From Nitrospirota bacterium (lineage in GTDB: Bacteria; Nitrospirota; Nitrospiria; Nitrospirales; Nitrospiraceae), in contig SCVN01000021.1 in assembly GCA_004296885.1 (NCBI GenBank), positions 1 to 50,203 of the forward strand: 50,203 bases of DNA. Direction: 5' to 3'. Position 1 is the first letter of the stretch; each line of letters begins with the position of its first letter. The notes below the pieces were generated by a model. That model was not told the origin of the DNA. It did no database searches and saw nothing but the letters and a program-made list of their open reading frames with translations. Shown here piece after piece: positions 22,683 to 32,246 of the stretch. The position numbers were made by a program, and so were the translations under genes.

Positions 22683-24009
22683 CGCCATGCTCCGGCACAA
22701 GCAGCAGGAACCAAGGCGATGCTTCGTCTTTCATGTCCTTGAAGAGCCGGGCGGTGCGACCGGCCGGCAGCCCTTCGAAGGTTGCGCCACGGCGAATCTC
22801 GACATGCCGGAATCGGTAGGGGGCTCGCGATCCGCCGCGCTGATCCACTCTACGGGGAAAGTCCTGCCGTAGATTCGTCAGGCTGGCCAAGTCCAGGGAT
22901 TGGCCGACCGGCAAGGCCGAGAGCCGCGCATAGAGAGAGCCGAATACCTTCGGCAAGTTGGCCTGGGTGAAGATCACGTCTGCCGGCCGGCACCGTTCAT
23001 CCGCCGGAAGTTGCGCCAGGATTTCCCAAAACACCTCATTGTCCACCGCCCCCAGGACACAGAGTTGACCCTTGCCGGCCATCAATTCCAACAAGGCCAG
23101 CGGGCCCTTGATGTCGAACTTCCAGGGCGGAAACAACAGGGCCTTGTCCCCGTCGAGCACCTCCAAGGCTTCTTCGCCCTGGACGCGGATTTTTCGAAAA
23201 TGGCCCTTGGTCTTTCGAAGGTGGGCCTCGATGACCGAGGCAGAGAGGCGCGAAGGCTCATAGGCCACCGCCGGCGTTGGCGGGGCATTGCAGGTGACGA
23301 TCGTATAGTAAGGCAGGAGTTTCTTGAGTTGGCGCAGATCGAAGCAGTCCTGGTTGCCCCAGTACCGAAAGTCGAGTGTCCCCGGCGCATAGCCACGCAG
23401 CCGGGCCAATCGTTCCGGATCGGCCTGTAGCGGACCGGCCAGTTTCGAACTCGGATCAATCCGGTCCACGCAATGCAGCGCCAGCGGGTTGCCTTGCGAC
23501 TGAAGCGGTGGGAGATAACGGGCCACGACTTCGTCGGCAAAGGTCAGATCGCCGGCTCCCAGATCGAGCAGCGAAGCCGCCTCCGCCTGGAGCAGCAGAT
23601 CATAGGGATTGCGGTTGGCGCGGACGAAGGCTTCGATCTCCTGTTCGGTCATCGAAGTGACAGGCATGGCGGCCGATGGCGAGTCGGCGATCTTGAACAG
23701 GACGCAGAGAGAGCGCACCGCCTTGGTGGCTGGCAGCCCGGTCAGGTGTGTCAGCCGGTCGGCCGAGAGGTCCTGAACCCGCTCGACCGATCCGCCCTGT
23801 AGCGCGGCAAGCAATGCCTGCCGCAATGGCGGAGGGGCGGAGGAGGCCTGGATGGCGGAGACAAGCCGGGGCAAGGTGGCGCACAGATGGGCCTGCCCGA
23901 CCAGGCGACTGGAGGATGCCCAGGCCTCGGGTCGTTCAATGCGCGACCGGGTGAGCTGGGCTTTGAACTCGGTGAGCAGAGCGGCGTCAAGCTGCGGATC
24001 GGGTGTCAT
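22669..24009 (-). CDS. Hypothetical protein with methyltransferase-like motif
   Basis: A 446-residue protein; ATG 24009 (MTPDPQLDAALL) chosen over an upstream frame of poor composition. A helical N-terminal third precedes a Rossmann-like part with LLDLGAGDLTFADEVV (SAM motif I-like) and LHCVDRIDPSSKL. Later segments (LLPYYTIVTCNAPPTPAVAYEP; LALLELMAGKGQLCVLGAVDN) fit the continuing alternating strands. No known family is recognised, so methyltransferase is a fold-level guess. It is a single gene, divergent from the ChaN-like gene. Confidence 0.7.
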   Translation of the reverse strand: MTPDPQLDAALLTEFKAQLTRSRIERPEAWASSSRLVGQAHLCATLPRLVSAIQASSAPPPLRQALLAALQGGSVERVQDLSADRLTHLTGLPATKAVRSLCVLFKIADSPSAAMPVTSMTEQEIEAFVRANRNPYDLLLQAEAASLLDLGAGDLTFADEVVARYLPPLQSQGNPLALHCVDRIDPSSKLAGPLQADPERLARLRGYAPGTLDFRYWGNQDCFDLRQLKKLLPYYTIVTCNAPPTPAVAYEPSRLSASVIEAHLRKTKGHFRKIRVQGEEALEVLDGDKALLFPPWKFDIKGPLALLELMAGKGQLCVLGAVDNEVFWEILAQLPADERCRPADVIFTQANLPKVFGSLYARLSALPVGQSLDLASLTNLRQDFPRRVDQRGGSRAPYRFRHVEIRRGATFEGLPAGRTARLFKDMKDEASPWFLLLVPEHGASSQ

Positions 24010-24131
24010 CTGGCAGGGAACAACCTTTAACGTTGTGCTGCGGGGAGAGCCACGAGCAGCATAGCCTTGCCCTTCCGGTCCGTCAAGGCCGTGGCTTGCT
24101 GTTGGTGGCTTGCTGTGGTAAGCAGCTGACC

Positions 24132-25121
24132 ATGAGATGGACGTTCCTTGTTGCGCCGGTCCTCGTCGTTGCACTCGTCTGCCCGAGTGCCTTCTCTGCC
24201 GATGGTCCGTCAGCCGGTGCAGTCGCGGCGCCGGTCTTTCAGGAATGGCAGATCTGGGAGGTCAAAACCGGCCTGGTCCTGTCTTTTGAGGAACTGATCG
24301 GGGCCCTGGGCCCACTCGACGTCATCTATCTCGGCGAGGAGCACCATAATCAATGGCATGTCGAGGCTGCGCGCCAGATTCTCCAGGCGCTATTGCTTCA
24401 AGGGCTGCATCCGATCCTGGCGCTGGAAATGTTCGGGTGGGACGGGCAGGCGGCACTGGACCGGTACCTGACGGACAAGGAATGGGGGAAGGACTCGTTC
24501 CTCAAGGAGTCGCATTGGGCGCAGAGCTGGGGTGGTTCCTTCGGGGACTATGAACCGCTGGTGGCCCTTGCCCGCGCGCAAGGGCTTCCGGTGCTGGCGC
24601 TGAATCCGCCCAAGCCGCTTGTGAGGCTGGTGGCCAAGCAGGGATTGGCGCAAACCTTGACCGATCCGGAGATGACACGCTGGGGGATGCAGGGCGAAGT
24701 CCTGGTGGACGAGCCGGCCTATCACGACATGATCGTGAAGCCGCTGCGGCAATGTCATGGCGGCCTGTCCGATGACGCCTATCAACGGATGTACGAAGCC
24801 TCCATGTTCCGCGACGAGGGGATGGCCAAAGTCATCGCGGAAGCCTTGCGCCGGGAGCACACGAGCATTGTTGCGGAGGCAAACTCGAAGTCCGGCCCGA
24901 TCGTCAGCTACACAGGCGGGGGACATATCCAGTATCAGTTGCCTGTGCCCAACCGGGTCCGCAGGCGGCGCGAGGGAGCGGTCAAGCAAGCGACCATCTA
25001 TCTTACTTCTTTCGAGCCCAGCCGTGCGGAGGAGCTGCGCAGCCTCATGCAGGAATCCGTGGCCGATTATCTGTGGCTCACGCCGATCGGGGCCCAGGGC
25101 GCGCCCAAGCGCTGCCGGTAA
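24132..25121 (+). CDS. ChaN-like (haem-binding uptake, Tiki-superfamily) exported protein
   Basis: A 329-residue protein from ATG 24132. Signal peptide MRWTFLVAPVLVVALVCPSAFSA. Then DVIYLGEEHHNQWHV and LALEMFGWDGQAALDRYL, followed by SYTGGGHIQYQLPVP: the GExH...E...GxxH pattern of the ChaN/DUF399 family. ChaN of Campylobacter binds haem at the surface. No lipobox is obvious. It may be periplasmic and metal- or haem-binding. Stands alone, 79 nt before the CDGSH gene. Confidence 0.8.
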   Translation: MRWTFLVAPVLVVALVCPSAFSADGPSAGAVAAPVFQEWQIWEVKTGLVLSFEELIGALGPLDVIYLGEEHHNQWHVEAARQILQALLLQGLHPILALEMFGWDGQAALDRYLTDKEWGKDSFLKESHWAQSWGGSFGDYEPLVALARAQGLPVLALNPPKPLVRLVAKQGLAQTLTDPEMTRWGMQGEVLVDEPAYHDMIVKPLRQCHGGLSDDAYQRMYEASMFRDEGMAKVIAEALRREHTSIVAEANSKSGPIVSYTGGGHIQYQLPVPNRVRRRREGAVKQATIYLTSFEPSRAEELRSLMQESVADYLWLTPIGAQGAPKRCR

Positions 25122-25200
25122 TTTTGCCGTTCCCTTCTCTTTCAACTATCGAGTACAATGCCTCCGTTCGCACCTCACGTGCATTGTTAAGGAGAAGAAC

Positions 25201-25440
25201 ATGGCCGATGAAGTCGTCATTGCGCAGCGGACTCCATATGTGATGGAGGTTGGCCCGGGCAAGGTTTACTGGTGCCGGTGCGGTCGTTCGAAGAACCAAC
25301 CCTTTTGCGACGGCTCCCATACGGGCACGTCATTCACGCCGATGGAAGTGGAATTTACCGAAAAGAAGCGGGTCGCCTTCTGCGGATGCAAGCACACGAA
25401 GAAGCCGCCGTTCTGCGACGGCACGCATTCCCGCCTGTAA
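25201..25440 (+). CDS. CDGSH iron-sulfur protein (two motifs)
   Basis: A 79-residue protein behind AAGGAGAA. It has two CDGSH-type cluster sites: CRCGRSKNQPFCDGSH and CGCKHTKKPPFCDGTH, each able to bind a 2Fe-2S cluster through three cysteines and one histidine. The tandem layout matches the prokaryotic mini two-CDGSH family, linked to redox or iron handling. All eight ligands are present. Confidence 0.95.
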   Translation: MADEVVIAQRTPYVMEVGPGKVYWCRCGRSKNQPFCDGSHTGTSFTPMEVEFTEKKRVAFCGCKHTKKPPFCDGTHSRL

Positions 25441-25477
25441 CCCCCGCTCTTCTCAAACCCGATCAGGTGGATAAGCC

Positions 25478-26128
25478 GTGGCGCTGCTGAACCCCCGCCC
25501 GTCTCGGCGCCGCGTCGGCCGGGCCGATCGTCACCGGGCGGTCGTGCGGCATCTGAGCCGGGCCGACCCGGGCCTCGGCCGGATCATCGCCCGCATCGGC
25601 CCCTGCACGCTCAGGCCGCGCCGCGCCTACTTTGCGACGCTCTGCGATTCCATCATCTCCCAGCAACTCTCCACCCGCGTGGCCGAGGTCATCTTCGCGC
25701 GATTCGTCGCGCTCTACCCAAAGCAGCGTCCGACGCCGGCGGCCGTGGCGAAAACGCCGCTCCCGCGCCTCAGGGCGATCGGGCTGTCACGCCAGAAAGC
25801 CGGCTATCTCAAGGATCTGGCCGCAGGATTTCAGGATGGGCGCGTGCAGCCAGGCCGTCTGGCGCGCCAATCGAACGAAGAGATCGTCGACGCACTGGTA
25901 TCGGTCCATGGCATCGGGCGCTGGACCGCGGAGATGTTCCTGATCTTTTCGCTGAACCGGTTAGACGTGTTGCCCGTGGATGATTTGGGAATCAGAAAGG
26001 CGATTCAGCGTTGGTACGGCTTCAAGACCTTGCCGGCCGCAAGGACGATCCGGAGGATTGGCCGTCCCTGGCATCCCTACGAGACGGTTGCTTCCTGGTA
26101 TCTCTGGCGGAGCTTGCGGATGGATTGA
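25478..26128 (+). CDS. DNA-3-methyladenine glycosylase II (AlkA-like)
   Basis: A 216-residue HhH-GPD glycosylase from GTG 25478. Visible are the YFATLCDSIISQQLST start of the fold, the helix-hairpin-helix VSVHGIGRWTAEM, and LPVDDLGIRKAI with the catalytic aspartate. The C-terminal HPYETVASWYLWR is typical. It removes alkylated purines in base-excision repair. It lacks the AlkA N-terminal domain, as usual for short bacterial forms. Its GTG start is close to the CDGSH gene (37 nt), so co-transcription is possible. Confidence 0.9.
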   Translation: MALLNPRPSRRRVGRADRHRAVVRHLSRADPGLGRIIARIGPCTLRPRRAYFATLCDSIISQQLSTRVAEVIFARFVALYPKQRPTPAAVAKTPLPRLRAIGLSRQKAGYLKDLAAGFQDGRVQPGRLARQSNEEIVDALVSVHGIGRWTAEMFLIFSLNRLDVLPVDDLGIRKAIQRWYGFKTLPAARTIRRIGRPWHPYETVASWYLWRSLRMD

Positions 26129-26136
26129 CGGGCCTG

Positions 26137-26775
26137 TCACGAACCAGCGGAGGCGGGTTTGGCAGTGAGCCGCATCACCAGGACATAGAGGACGCACAGC
26201 AGGAGCGCAAACCCTCCCACCAAACGCGATTTTTGCTGGAGCACCCCGACTAGCTGCGAAGGATTCTGCACCAAGTCCGGCTGGCTGCCCAGCAGGTCGC
26301 CGCCGAACCAGGCCAGGACCCAACACCAGAGCCCGGCACCGATGATCGTCATTGCACTGTAGAGGCCGAACGGCATGCGCACCAGACCGGCCGGAATGCC
26401 GATCAAGTGCCGGACCACCGGTACGAGACGGGCAAAGAACACTCCGCCTGCTTCATATCGAGCCAGCCAACGCTCCGCCCGCAGCAGCTTGTCTTCCGGG
26501 CAGAACAGATACTTCCCGTAGCGAACCAATAATGGGCGTCCCAGCCAGCGAGCCGCCCAGTAGGTCGCGGTAGCACCGAGGTAACTTCCCAGGGTTCCGG
26601 CGAGCACGACGCCGACAAAACTGTAGCGGCCTTGTGTGGCCCAGTAGGCGGCGGGCGGGATCACCACTTCGCTGGGAATGGGGAAGATCGAGCTCTCCAT
26701 GGCCATCAGCAGGATGATACCCGGGTAGCCCCAGTCATGGACCCATTGAAACCAGATACCAACCCACTGCGACAT
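26137..26775 (-). CDS. DedA-family membrane protein
   Basis: A 212-residue protein from ATG 26775. Membrane segments and the DedA/SNARE-associated signature are visible: MESSIFPIPSEVVIPPAAYW, GSYLGATATYWAARWLG, FFARLVPVVRHLIGIPAGLVRM. DedA proteins are undecaprenyl-phosphate/phospholipid flippase-type transporters. Convergent with the glycosylase gene, with only 8 nt between stops. Confidence 0.92.
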   Translation of the reverse strand: MSQWVGIWFQWVHDWGYPGIILLMAMESSIFPIPSEVVIPPAAYWATQGRYSFVGVVLAGTLGSYLGATATYWAARWLGRPLLVRYGKYLFCPEDKLLRAERWLARYEAGGVFFARLVPVVRHLIGIPAGLVRMPFGLYSAMTIIGAGLWCWVLAWFGGDLLGSQPDLVQNPSQLVGVLQQKSRLVGGFALLLCVLYVLVMRLTAKPASAGS

Positions 26776-27084
26776 GGATAAACCCCTTTCAGCTCGACAA
26801 AGCGGCGATTGTACGCAGTGGATGTGGAGATTTCCACAAGAATTCCAGTTGGTTCCGGACTTGTCTTGCAGAGAGGCTGATAAGTTCCGTGTTTGAGGTG
26901 GAGAAGTTCTCGAGAAGCGGCCTTGAAGCCCATGTCCGACGACCAACTTCGGATAGGTAAAGTTTCGAGGAAATCGGACGATAAGAGAGAAGAGAGGTGA
27001 GGGGTTTCTTGTGCTGGCCTCCTCGCGATGGAGGCAGGAGGGCGATAGATCGCGGAATAGCCAGTGTCAACGAGGGGGGAGACC
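26776..27084. other. Intergenic region, no supported gene
   Basis: A 309-bp divergent spacer between the DedA gene (leftward) and the PilZ gene (rightward). Frames of up to 130 codons on the minus strand extend the DedA frame or shadow it, with no ribosome site. It must hold both promoters, but no clear boxes were found. Confidence 0.45.
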
Positions 27085-27426
27085 ATGGCTACATGCAAAG
27101 TTGATGTGGAGCGACGTGATTATTTCAGGATTAACATGGCCTTGCCGGTGGCATACTGGCGCGAGACCGACCATGTCCAGACTCGGCTCGATCTGATGCC
27201 CGTGAATATCTCCGGGAGCGGGATGCGGTTTGTCGCGGAACGTTCCATGGCGGTGGGCGACACGGTTTCGATCCGGATCGGGTTGCCGAACGGAATCGTG
27301 CCGGCGCGGGCGAAGGTTGTCCGCGTCCAGGGACAGGCGGAGATAGGCTCTTCGATCTCTATGCAGTTCACGGCCATCGGGAGCCACGATCAGGAGCGAT
27401 TGCTGGAGTATATATTTGCCGCGTAA
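27085..27426 (+). CDS. PilZ domain protein
   Basis: A 113-residue protein from ATG 27085, behind AGGGGGGAGA. The c-di-GMP motif pair is visible: RRDYFR (RxxxR) near the start and NISGSG (N/DxSxxG) about 35 residues later. It is a single-domain PilZ, probably a cytoplasmic c-di-GMP receptor. The partner is unknown. Confidence 0.9.
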   Translation: MATCKVDVERRDYFRINMALPVAYWRETDHVQTRLDLMPVNISGSGMRFVAERSMAVGDTVSIRIGLPNGIVPARAKVVRVQGQAEIGSSISMQFTAIGSHDQERLLEYIFAA

Positions 27427-27557
27427 GAGAGCCGGTTTGTGGGGTTACAACCAGGTCCGCACATCCCCCTTGCGTCCACCCCTGACAATTCTGTAGAATT
27501 CGCCCCGTTTACCGCCTTCCGTCTGGCGGGAGGGGTAGGTCACACAGGAGGGGTCCC

Positions 27558-27746
27558 ATGAGCAAAAAATTAGCAGGTGTTCTGAGTGCGTGCGGGTCGG
27601 TGCTGTTGAGTGCGTCCCTGGCGATGGCCAATGCGCCGTCCGGCGACCATCCGCCCGATTATAGCGGCGTGACGGGCCTCTATTACACGATCATCGGCTT
27701 GATCCTCGCCTACGGCGTCTACGATACTTTCTTGAAGAAGTCCTGA
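27558..27746 (+). CDS. Small exported membrane protein (62 aa)
   Basis: Start ATG 27558 behind AGGAGGG. The signal peptide MSKKLAGVLSACGSVLLSAS ends at AMANA, followed by a short polar segment (PSGDHPPDYSG) and one membrane helix (GLYYTIIGLILAYGVYDTF). No known family is recognised. It is probably a small inner-membrane subunit; the strong ribosome site supports expression. Confidence 0.7.
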   Translation: MSKKLAGVLSACGSVLLSASLAMANAPSGDHPPDYSGVTGLYYTIIGLILAYGVYDTFLKKS

Positions 27747-27847
27747 TTCATTCAGGTCTCTTTCGATCTCCAGGCAGTTGGCGCATGGTTGGGCACCCGT
27801 CCGGCCATGCGCTGTGCTGTGCTTATCCCGTCACCTTATATACTCCG

Positions 27848-28645
27848 CTACGAACGGGCTGGCATCGGCTTCTCCAGCAGCGGCTCCAAGACCGACATCA
27901 GGTGATCCACGACCAGTCGGTAGCCCTCTCTCGTCGGGTGAATGCCGTCGGCTTGGTTGAGCGCCGGATGGGCCGCCACCCCTTCCAGGAAAAACGGCAG
28001 ATAGGTCGCGCGATATTTTTTCGCCAGGTTTCCATAGAGCGTTGTAAACCGTCCCGCATAGTCGACGCCATAGTTGGGCGGGAGTTTCATTCCGGCCAGG
28101 ACCACCGTCACGCCGGCTTCCTGGAGCCGTTGGAGCATCTGCGCAAGGTTGGCGCTCGTTTCCTCGAGGTTCAGGCCGCGCAGCCCGTCGTTCGCGCCGA
28201 GTTCCACGATGACGATGCGGGGCCGGCTTTTCAGCACCCAATCGATCCGTCGCACCCCGCCTGCCGTCGTATCCCCGCTGACCCCCGCATTGATCACCTC
28301 GTAGCGATACCCGGCTTGATCGAGTCTCCGCTGGAGTTGAGCGGGATAGGAATCTTCGGCCGATACTCCGAACCCGGCCGTCAGACTGTCGCCGAAGGCC
28401 ACGATCTTCGGACGCTCGGCGCGCGGGATGGCGCGGCTTCGTCCCGGCTGACCGGTGACGTCGGTGCCCAGCCGTTGGCCGATCCCTTCGCTGGGAGTAT
28501 TCGAAAGGCTTGAGGCTGTGCGGGAATCGGACGGCTGTTCGCAGCCGACAAGGAACGTCCAAGCCACGCTCATCGCCAGCGTGAGGACAGCGTGCTGAAG
28601 CGAACGTGCGTCTGGTTGGAAGAAGAACGTTGTGAAAAACCGCAT
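27848..28645 (-). CDS. tesA: GDSL arylesterase/lysophospholipase (TesA-like)
   Basis: A 265-residue SGNH hydrolase. N-terminal hydrophobic segment with lipobox-like FLVGC, then blocks IVAFGDSLTAGFG (Ser), NAGVSGDTT, ELGANDGLRG and DGIHPTREGY (Asp/His). It should be a periplasmic lipoprotein esterase/thioesterase. It is divergent from the LolD-like ATPase, the same arrangement as E. coli tesA-ybbA-ybbP. Its length beyond the usual 200 residues is the N-terminal linker. Confidence 0.92.
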   Translation of the reverse strand: MRFFTTFFFQPDARSLQHAVLTLAMSVAWTFLVGCEQPSDSRTASSLSNTPSEGIGQRLGTDVTGQPGRSRAIPRAERPKIVAFGDSLTAGFGVSAEDSYPAQLQRRLDQAGYRYEVINAGVSGDTTAGGVRRIDWVLKSRPRIVIVELGANDGLRGLNLEETSANLAQMLQRLQEAGVTVVLAGMKLPPNYGVDYAGRFTTLYGNLAKKYRATYLPFFLEGVAAHPALNQADGIHPTREGYRLVVDHLMSVLEPLLEKPMPARS

Positions 28646-28699
28646 GGGGTATAATAATGCCTTTAGGCCGCTGGTGCATCATCGAATCGAGGGTCGGGC

Positions 28700-29404
28700 A
28701 TGATTGCGATCACGCATCTGTTTATGTGTCTCAGCGCCGGCGGGCATCCGGTCACCATCCTCAACAACATTTCGCTGGAGATTCCCGACAAGCAGATGGT
28801 CGCCATCGTCGGGCCGTCCGGCAGCGGCAAGTCCACGCTGCTTGGACTGCTGGCCGGCCTGGATAAGCCCACCTCCGGCTCCATCTTCTTGGACGGCGTC
28901 GACATCACGGCCTTGGCCGAAAGCGAGATGGCCCGGTATCGGCGGCAGAAGATCGGCTACATCTTTCAGTCCTTCCATTTGATTCCCACCTTGACCGCGC
29001 GGGAGAACGTGGCGATCCCGCTGGAATTGGCCGGCAGTCCGCAGGCCAACGGGCGCGCGGCTGAGTTGTTGGCCGCCGTGGGCTTGCGGGACCGGCAGGA
29101 CCATTATCCGGTGCAGCTCTCGGGCGGCGAACAGCAACGGGTGGCCGTGGCCCGCGCCTTCGCCTGCCGCCCGCCCATCCTGCTGGCGGACGAACCGACC
29201 GGCAATTTGGACAGCGCCACGGGCCGCCAGGTCATCGAGTTGCTGCTGGCGCTCAACCGCGACCAGGGCAGCACGCTCATTCTCGTCACCCACGACCAGA
29301 CGCTCGCCTCCCACGCCGAACGCATCATCACCCTTCGCGACGGCCGCATCGAATCGGACAGTTGCGCACATCTCTTCTCGCCGTCTTCCGGAGTGCAAGG
29401 GTGA
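28700..29404 (+). CDS. ybbA: ABC transporter ATP-binding protein (YbbA/LolD-like)
   Basis: A 234-residue ATPase. Walker A VGPSGSGKSTLLGLLAGLD, signature LSGGEQQRVAVARAF, Walker B ILLADEPTGNLDSATG and switch His in LILVTHD. It is of the MacB/LolD subfamily and partners the large permease whose GTG start overlaps its stop (GTGA). Neighbouring tesA is typical for ybbA. Substrate unknown. Confidence 0.93.
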   Translation: MIAITHLFMCLSAGGHPVTILNNISLEIPDKQMVAIVGPSGSGKSTLLGLLAGLDKPTSGSIFLDGVDITALAESEMARYRRQKIGYIFQSFHLIPTLTARENVAIPLELAGSPQANGRAAELLAAVGLRDRQDHYPVQLSGGEQQRVAVARAFACRPPILLADEPTGNLDSATGRQVIELLLALNRDQGSTLILVTHDQTLASHAERIITLRDGRIESDSCAHLFSPSSGVQG

Positions 29405-32226
29405 TCGCCTTTCCCCTGCGCATGGCTTGGCGGGAGACGCGGGCGGCCTGGCGGCACTTCCTCTACTTCTTCGCCTGCATCGCCGTGGGCGTCGGGGCGT
29501 TGGTCGGCGTGGCCCTGTTCGGCGTGAACGTCGAGCGGGCCGTGTCCAAGGAAGCCCGTGCCTTGATGGCGGGCGATCTCGAAGTGCGGGTCTCACGACA
29601 GATGAGCCAGGCCGGTGAGGATCTGCTGCAGTCGCTGAGCCTGCGCGGCATCGAGACGACGCATGTCAGCGAGCTGGTGGGCATGGCGTCTGTGCCCCAT
29701 GCCCCGCTACCTGTCGTTCCGGGGATGCGCGCGGTCACGCACGTGTCGCAGATCGTCGAACTCAAAGCCATCGGGGCTGGCTACCCCTTCTATGGGACGC
29801 TCAAGGTAGAGCCGGACCGGCCCCTCCAAGAATTGCTGCACCCGCCGGCCGGCGTCTGTCCCTCTGTCCAACCCATCGTCCCGTCTCCGACGCCGCAACC
29901 CACGCCGGCCAAGAAAAAGCGGCCGCGCAAGAAGGCGGCGGAGGCCGTCGCGCCCCAGCCGCCTGCGCCGGCTCCCTGTCATGGGATGGTCGTTCAGGAC
30001 AGCCTGCTGATCCGCATGGGGCTGAAAGTGGGCGATCAGCTCAAGGTCGGGGAGGGCCGGTTTACGATCACCGGACTGGTGCGCAAGGAGCCGGATCGGA
30101 CAGCCGGGGCGTTCAGTTTGGGGCCGAGGGTGTTCATCTCGCGCGAGGGCTTGGCCGGGACCGACCTCATCAAGCTGGGCAGCCGCGTCCGCGAACGGTA
30201 CCTCCTGCGCGTCCCCGCCTCGATGCCGGTTACGCCGCTGCTGCACGAACTGCGCGGGCGGTTGGCCTCGGAATCGGCCCGTGTCATCCCCTTTCAAGAT
30301 GCGCAGCCGCAGCTCCGTGGGTTTCTCGATCAACTGACCCGGTACCTGGGCCTGGTCGGCTTGACCGCGCTCTTTGTGGGAGGGATCGGCGTCGCCAGCA
30401 CGATGCAGGCTTTCTTGCGCGAGAAGCTCCAGACGATCGCCATTTTGAAGACAGTCGGAGCCGAGTCGGGGACGATTCTGCAAACCTATCTGCTGCAGGC
30501 CTTCCTGCTCAGTCTGGTCGGAAGCCTGGCTGGCCTGGCCATGGGCGTCGCGGCGCAAAGCGCCTTGCCCGCCATCCTGTCCAATTTTTTGCCCATCGAT
30601 GAGATGGCGGTGCCCGCCGGCCTGTCCGGCGCATCAGTTCCGGCCCTGGTCAAAGGTCTGGCCATGGGGCTCTTGACCACGCTGCTCTTCGCGCTCTGGC
30701 CGTTGCTGGGCATCCGCGACATCCGTCCGGCCCTGATCTTTCGCCGCGACGTGACACAGCCGGCCGGAATTTCCGTAGCTGGTCAGGCGAGCCGCGACGT
30801 GCTGTCCTTGTGGCGCTCCGCTACGTGGCGCAGCCGGCTCGATCCCTTGCGTCTCGCGATGGCTGCGGGGATTCTTCTCTGTCTCGCCGGCCTCTCCGTC
30901 TGGCAGGCCGGCAATCGGAACGTGGGGCTGTTGTTCATCGGCGCCCTGGTCGCCGCCATCTGTTTTCTGCGACTGGCGGCATTCCTCCTGGTGCGCAGCC
31001 TCCGGTCGATTGCCCGGGTGCAGTCGTTGACGCTTCGCTACGCCGTCGGCAATTTGCACCGCCCGGGCAATCAAGCGGCCGGGGTCATGGTGTCCATCGG
31101 GATCGGCGTCATGGTCATCGTGACGGTCTCGTTATTGGAGCGGGCCCTGGTGGACCAGGTGGGTGAGCAGCGGCCCAAGGAATCGCCTTCCTTCTTTTTT
31201 ATCGACATCCAGCCGGACCAGAGAGCCTCGTTCCTGGCCCTGATGCAGGAGCGGATGCCGGAGGCGAAAGTCGAGGCCACGCCGCTCGTCCGTTCCCGGC
31301 TCTATGCCGTGAACGGCCGGTTGGTTGAAACCGAAGAGGCGATGGAGCAACGGTTGCCCGCCGACTCGGACGAGGCCCGGCGCGAAAAAGAAAAACAGGC
31401 GCGGAAGACCTGGTACTTCACGCGAGAATATGTGCTCACGCAAGGGGACGCGTTGCCGAAGGACAACCGGTTGATCAAAGGCACCTGGTGGCAACCAGGC
31501 GAACGTCCGGCCAAACCGTTGGTCTCGATGGAAGAGGATGCGGCGAAGCACCTGGGGCTGGACCTTGGCGGTACGGTGACGCTCGATATCCAAGGCGTGA
31601 CGGTGGAAGCCACCGTCAGCAGCATCCGGCGGGTCGAATGGGGCAACTTCTCGACGAACTTCTACATGATTCTCTCACCGGGCTCGTTGGACGCGGCGCC
31701 GATGACCTACGTGGCCACGATCAAAGTCCCGCCGCAGGAGGAAGTCCCGCTCCAGCAGGCGGTCGTGTCGGCCTTCCCGAACGTGACGGCCATCAACATC
31801 GGCGATGTGTTGGACAGTCTGGCGCGCATCCTCGAACGGCTGGCGGTGGCGATGCGGGCGGTGGCGCTGTTCTGCGTGCTGACCGGAGGGATTGTGATGG
31901 GCGCCGCTCTGGCGGCGACGCGCTACCGGAGGCTGTACGAGTCGGTGATCCTGAAAGCCTTGGGAGCGACCCGCGGGCTGATCGCGCAGGCGTTTGCGAT
32001 CGAATATGTCCTGCTCGGTTCCGTGGCCGGGGCCATCGGCTTGCTCCTCTCCATCGGGCTCTCCTGGGCTCTGCTCTATTTCATCTTCGACCTGCCCTGG
32101 CACCTCCAGCCGGATATTCTCGCAGCCGGCTTCGTCCTGACCCTCTTGCTGACGTTGGCCGTCGGCTTCTTGAGCACGTTCCGGCTCCTCGGCCAGCGGC
32201 CGCTCACTGTATTAAGACATGAATAG
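29401..32226 (+). CDS. ybbP: FtsX-like ABC permease (YbbP-like)
   Basis: A 941-residue permease starting at GTG 29401 (GTGA overlap); MAWRE at 29422 is an alternative. It has an N-terminal membrane helix (YFFACIAVGVGALVGVALFG), a large periplasmic domain, then FtsX helices (LVGLTALFVGGIGVASTMQA, a second set near residue 850 onward). The family is usually about 800 residues. A basic, proline-rich insert containing AKKKRPRKK occurs near residue 170. It probably extrudes or releases lipid-linked molecules with YbbA; not proven. Confidence 0.9.
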   Translation: MIAFPLRMAWRETRAAWRHFLYFFACIAVGVGALVGVALFGVNVERAVSKEARALMAGDLEVRVSRQMSQAGEDLLQSLSLRGIETTHVSELVGMASVPHAPLPVVPGMRAVTHVSQIVELKAIGAGYPFYGTLKVEPDRPLQELLHPPAGVCPSVQPIVPSPTPQPTPAKKKRPRKKAAEAVAPQPPAPAPCHGMVVQDSLLIRMGLKVGDQLKVGEGRFTITGLVRKEPDRTAGAFSLGPRVFISREGLAGTDLIKLGSRVRERYLLRVPASMPVTPLLHELRGRLASESARVIPFQDAQPQLRGFLDQLTRYLGLVGLTALFVGGIGVASTMQAFLREKLQTIAILKTVGAESGTILQTYLLQAFLLSLVGSLAGLAMGVAAQSALPAILSNFLPIDEMAVPAGLSGASVPALVKGLAMGLLTTLLFALWPLLGIRDIRPALIFRRDVTQPAGISVAGQASRDVLSLWRSATWRSRLDPLRLAMAAGILLCLAGLSVWQAGNRNVGLLFIGALVAAICFLRLAAFLLVRSLRSIARVQSLTLRYAVGNLHRPGNQAAGVMVSIGIGVMVIVTVSLLERALVDQVGEQRPKESPSFFFIDIQPDQRASFLALMQERMPEAKVEATPLVRSRLYAVNGRLVETEEAMEQRLPADSDEARREKEKQARKTWYFTREYVLTQGDALPKDNRLIKGTWWQPGERPAKPLVSMEEDAAKHLGLDLGGTVTLDIQGVTVEATVSSIRRVEWGNFSTNFYMILSPGSLDAAPMTYVATIKVPPQEEVPLQQAVVSAFPNVTAINIGDVLDSLARILERLAVAMRAVALFCVLTGGIVMGAALAATRYRRLYESVILKALGATRGLIAQAFAIEYVLLGSVAGAIGLLLSIGLSWALLYFIFDLPWHLQPDILAAGFVLTLLLTLAVGFLSTFRLLGQRPLTVLRHE

Positions 32227-32246
32227 GGCTACTGATGTGAGAGGAT

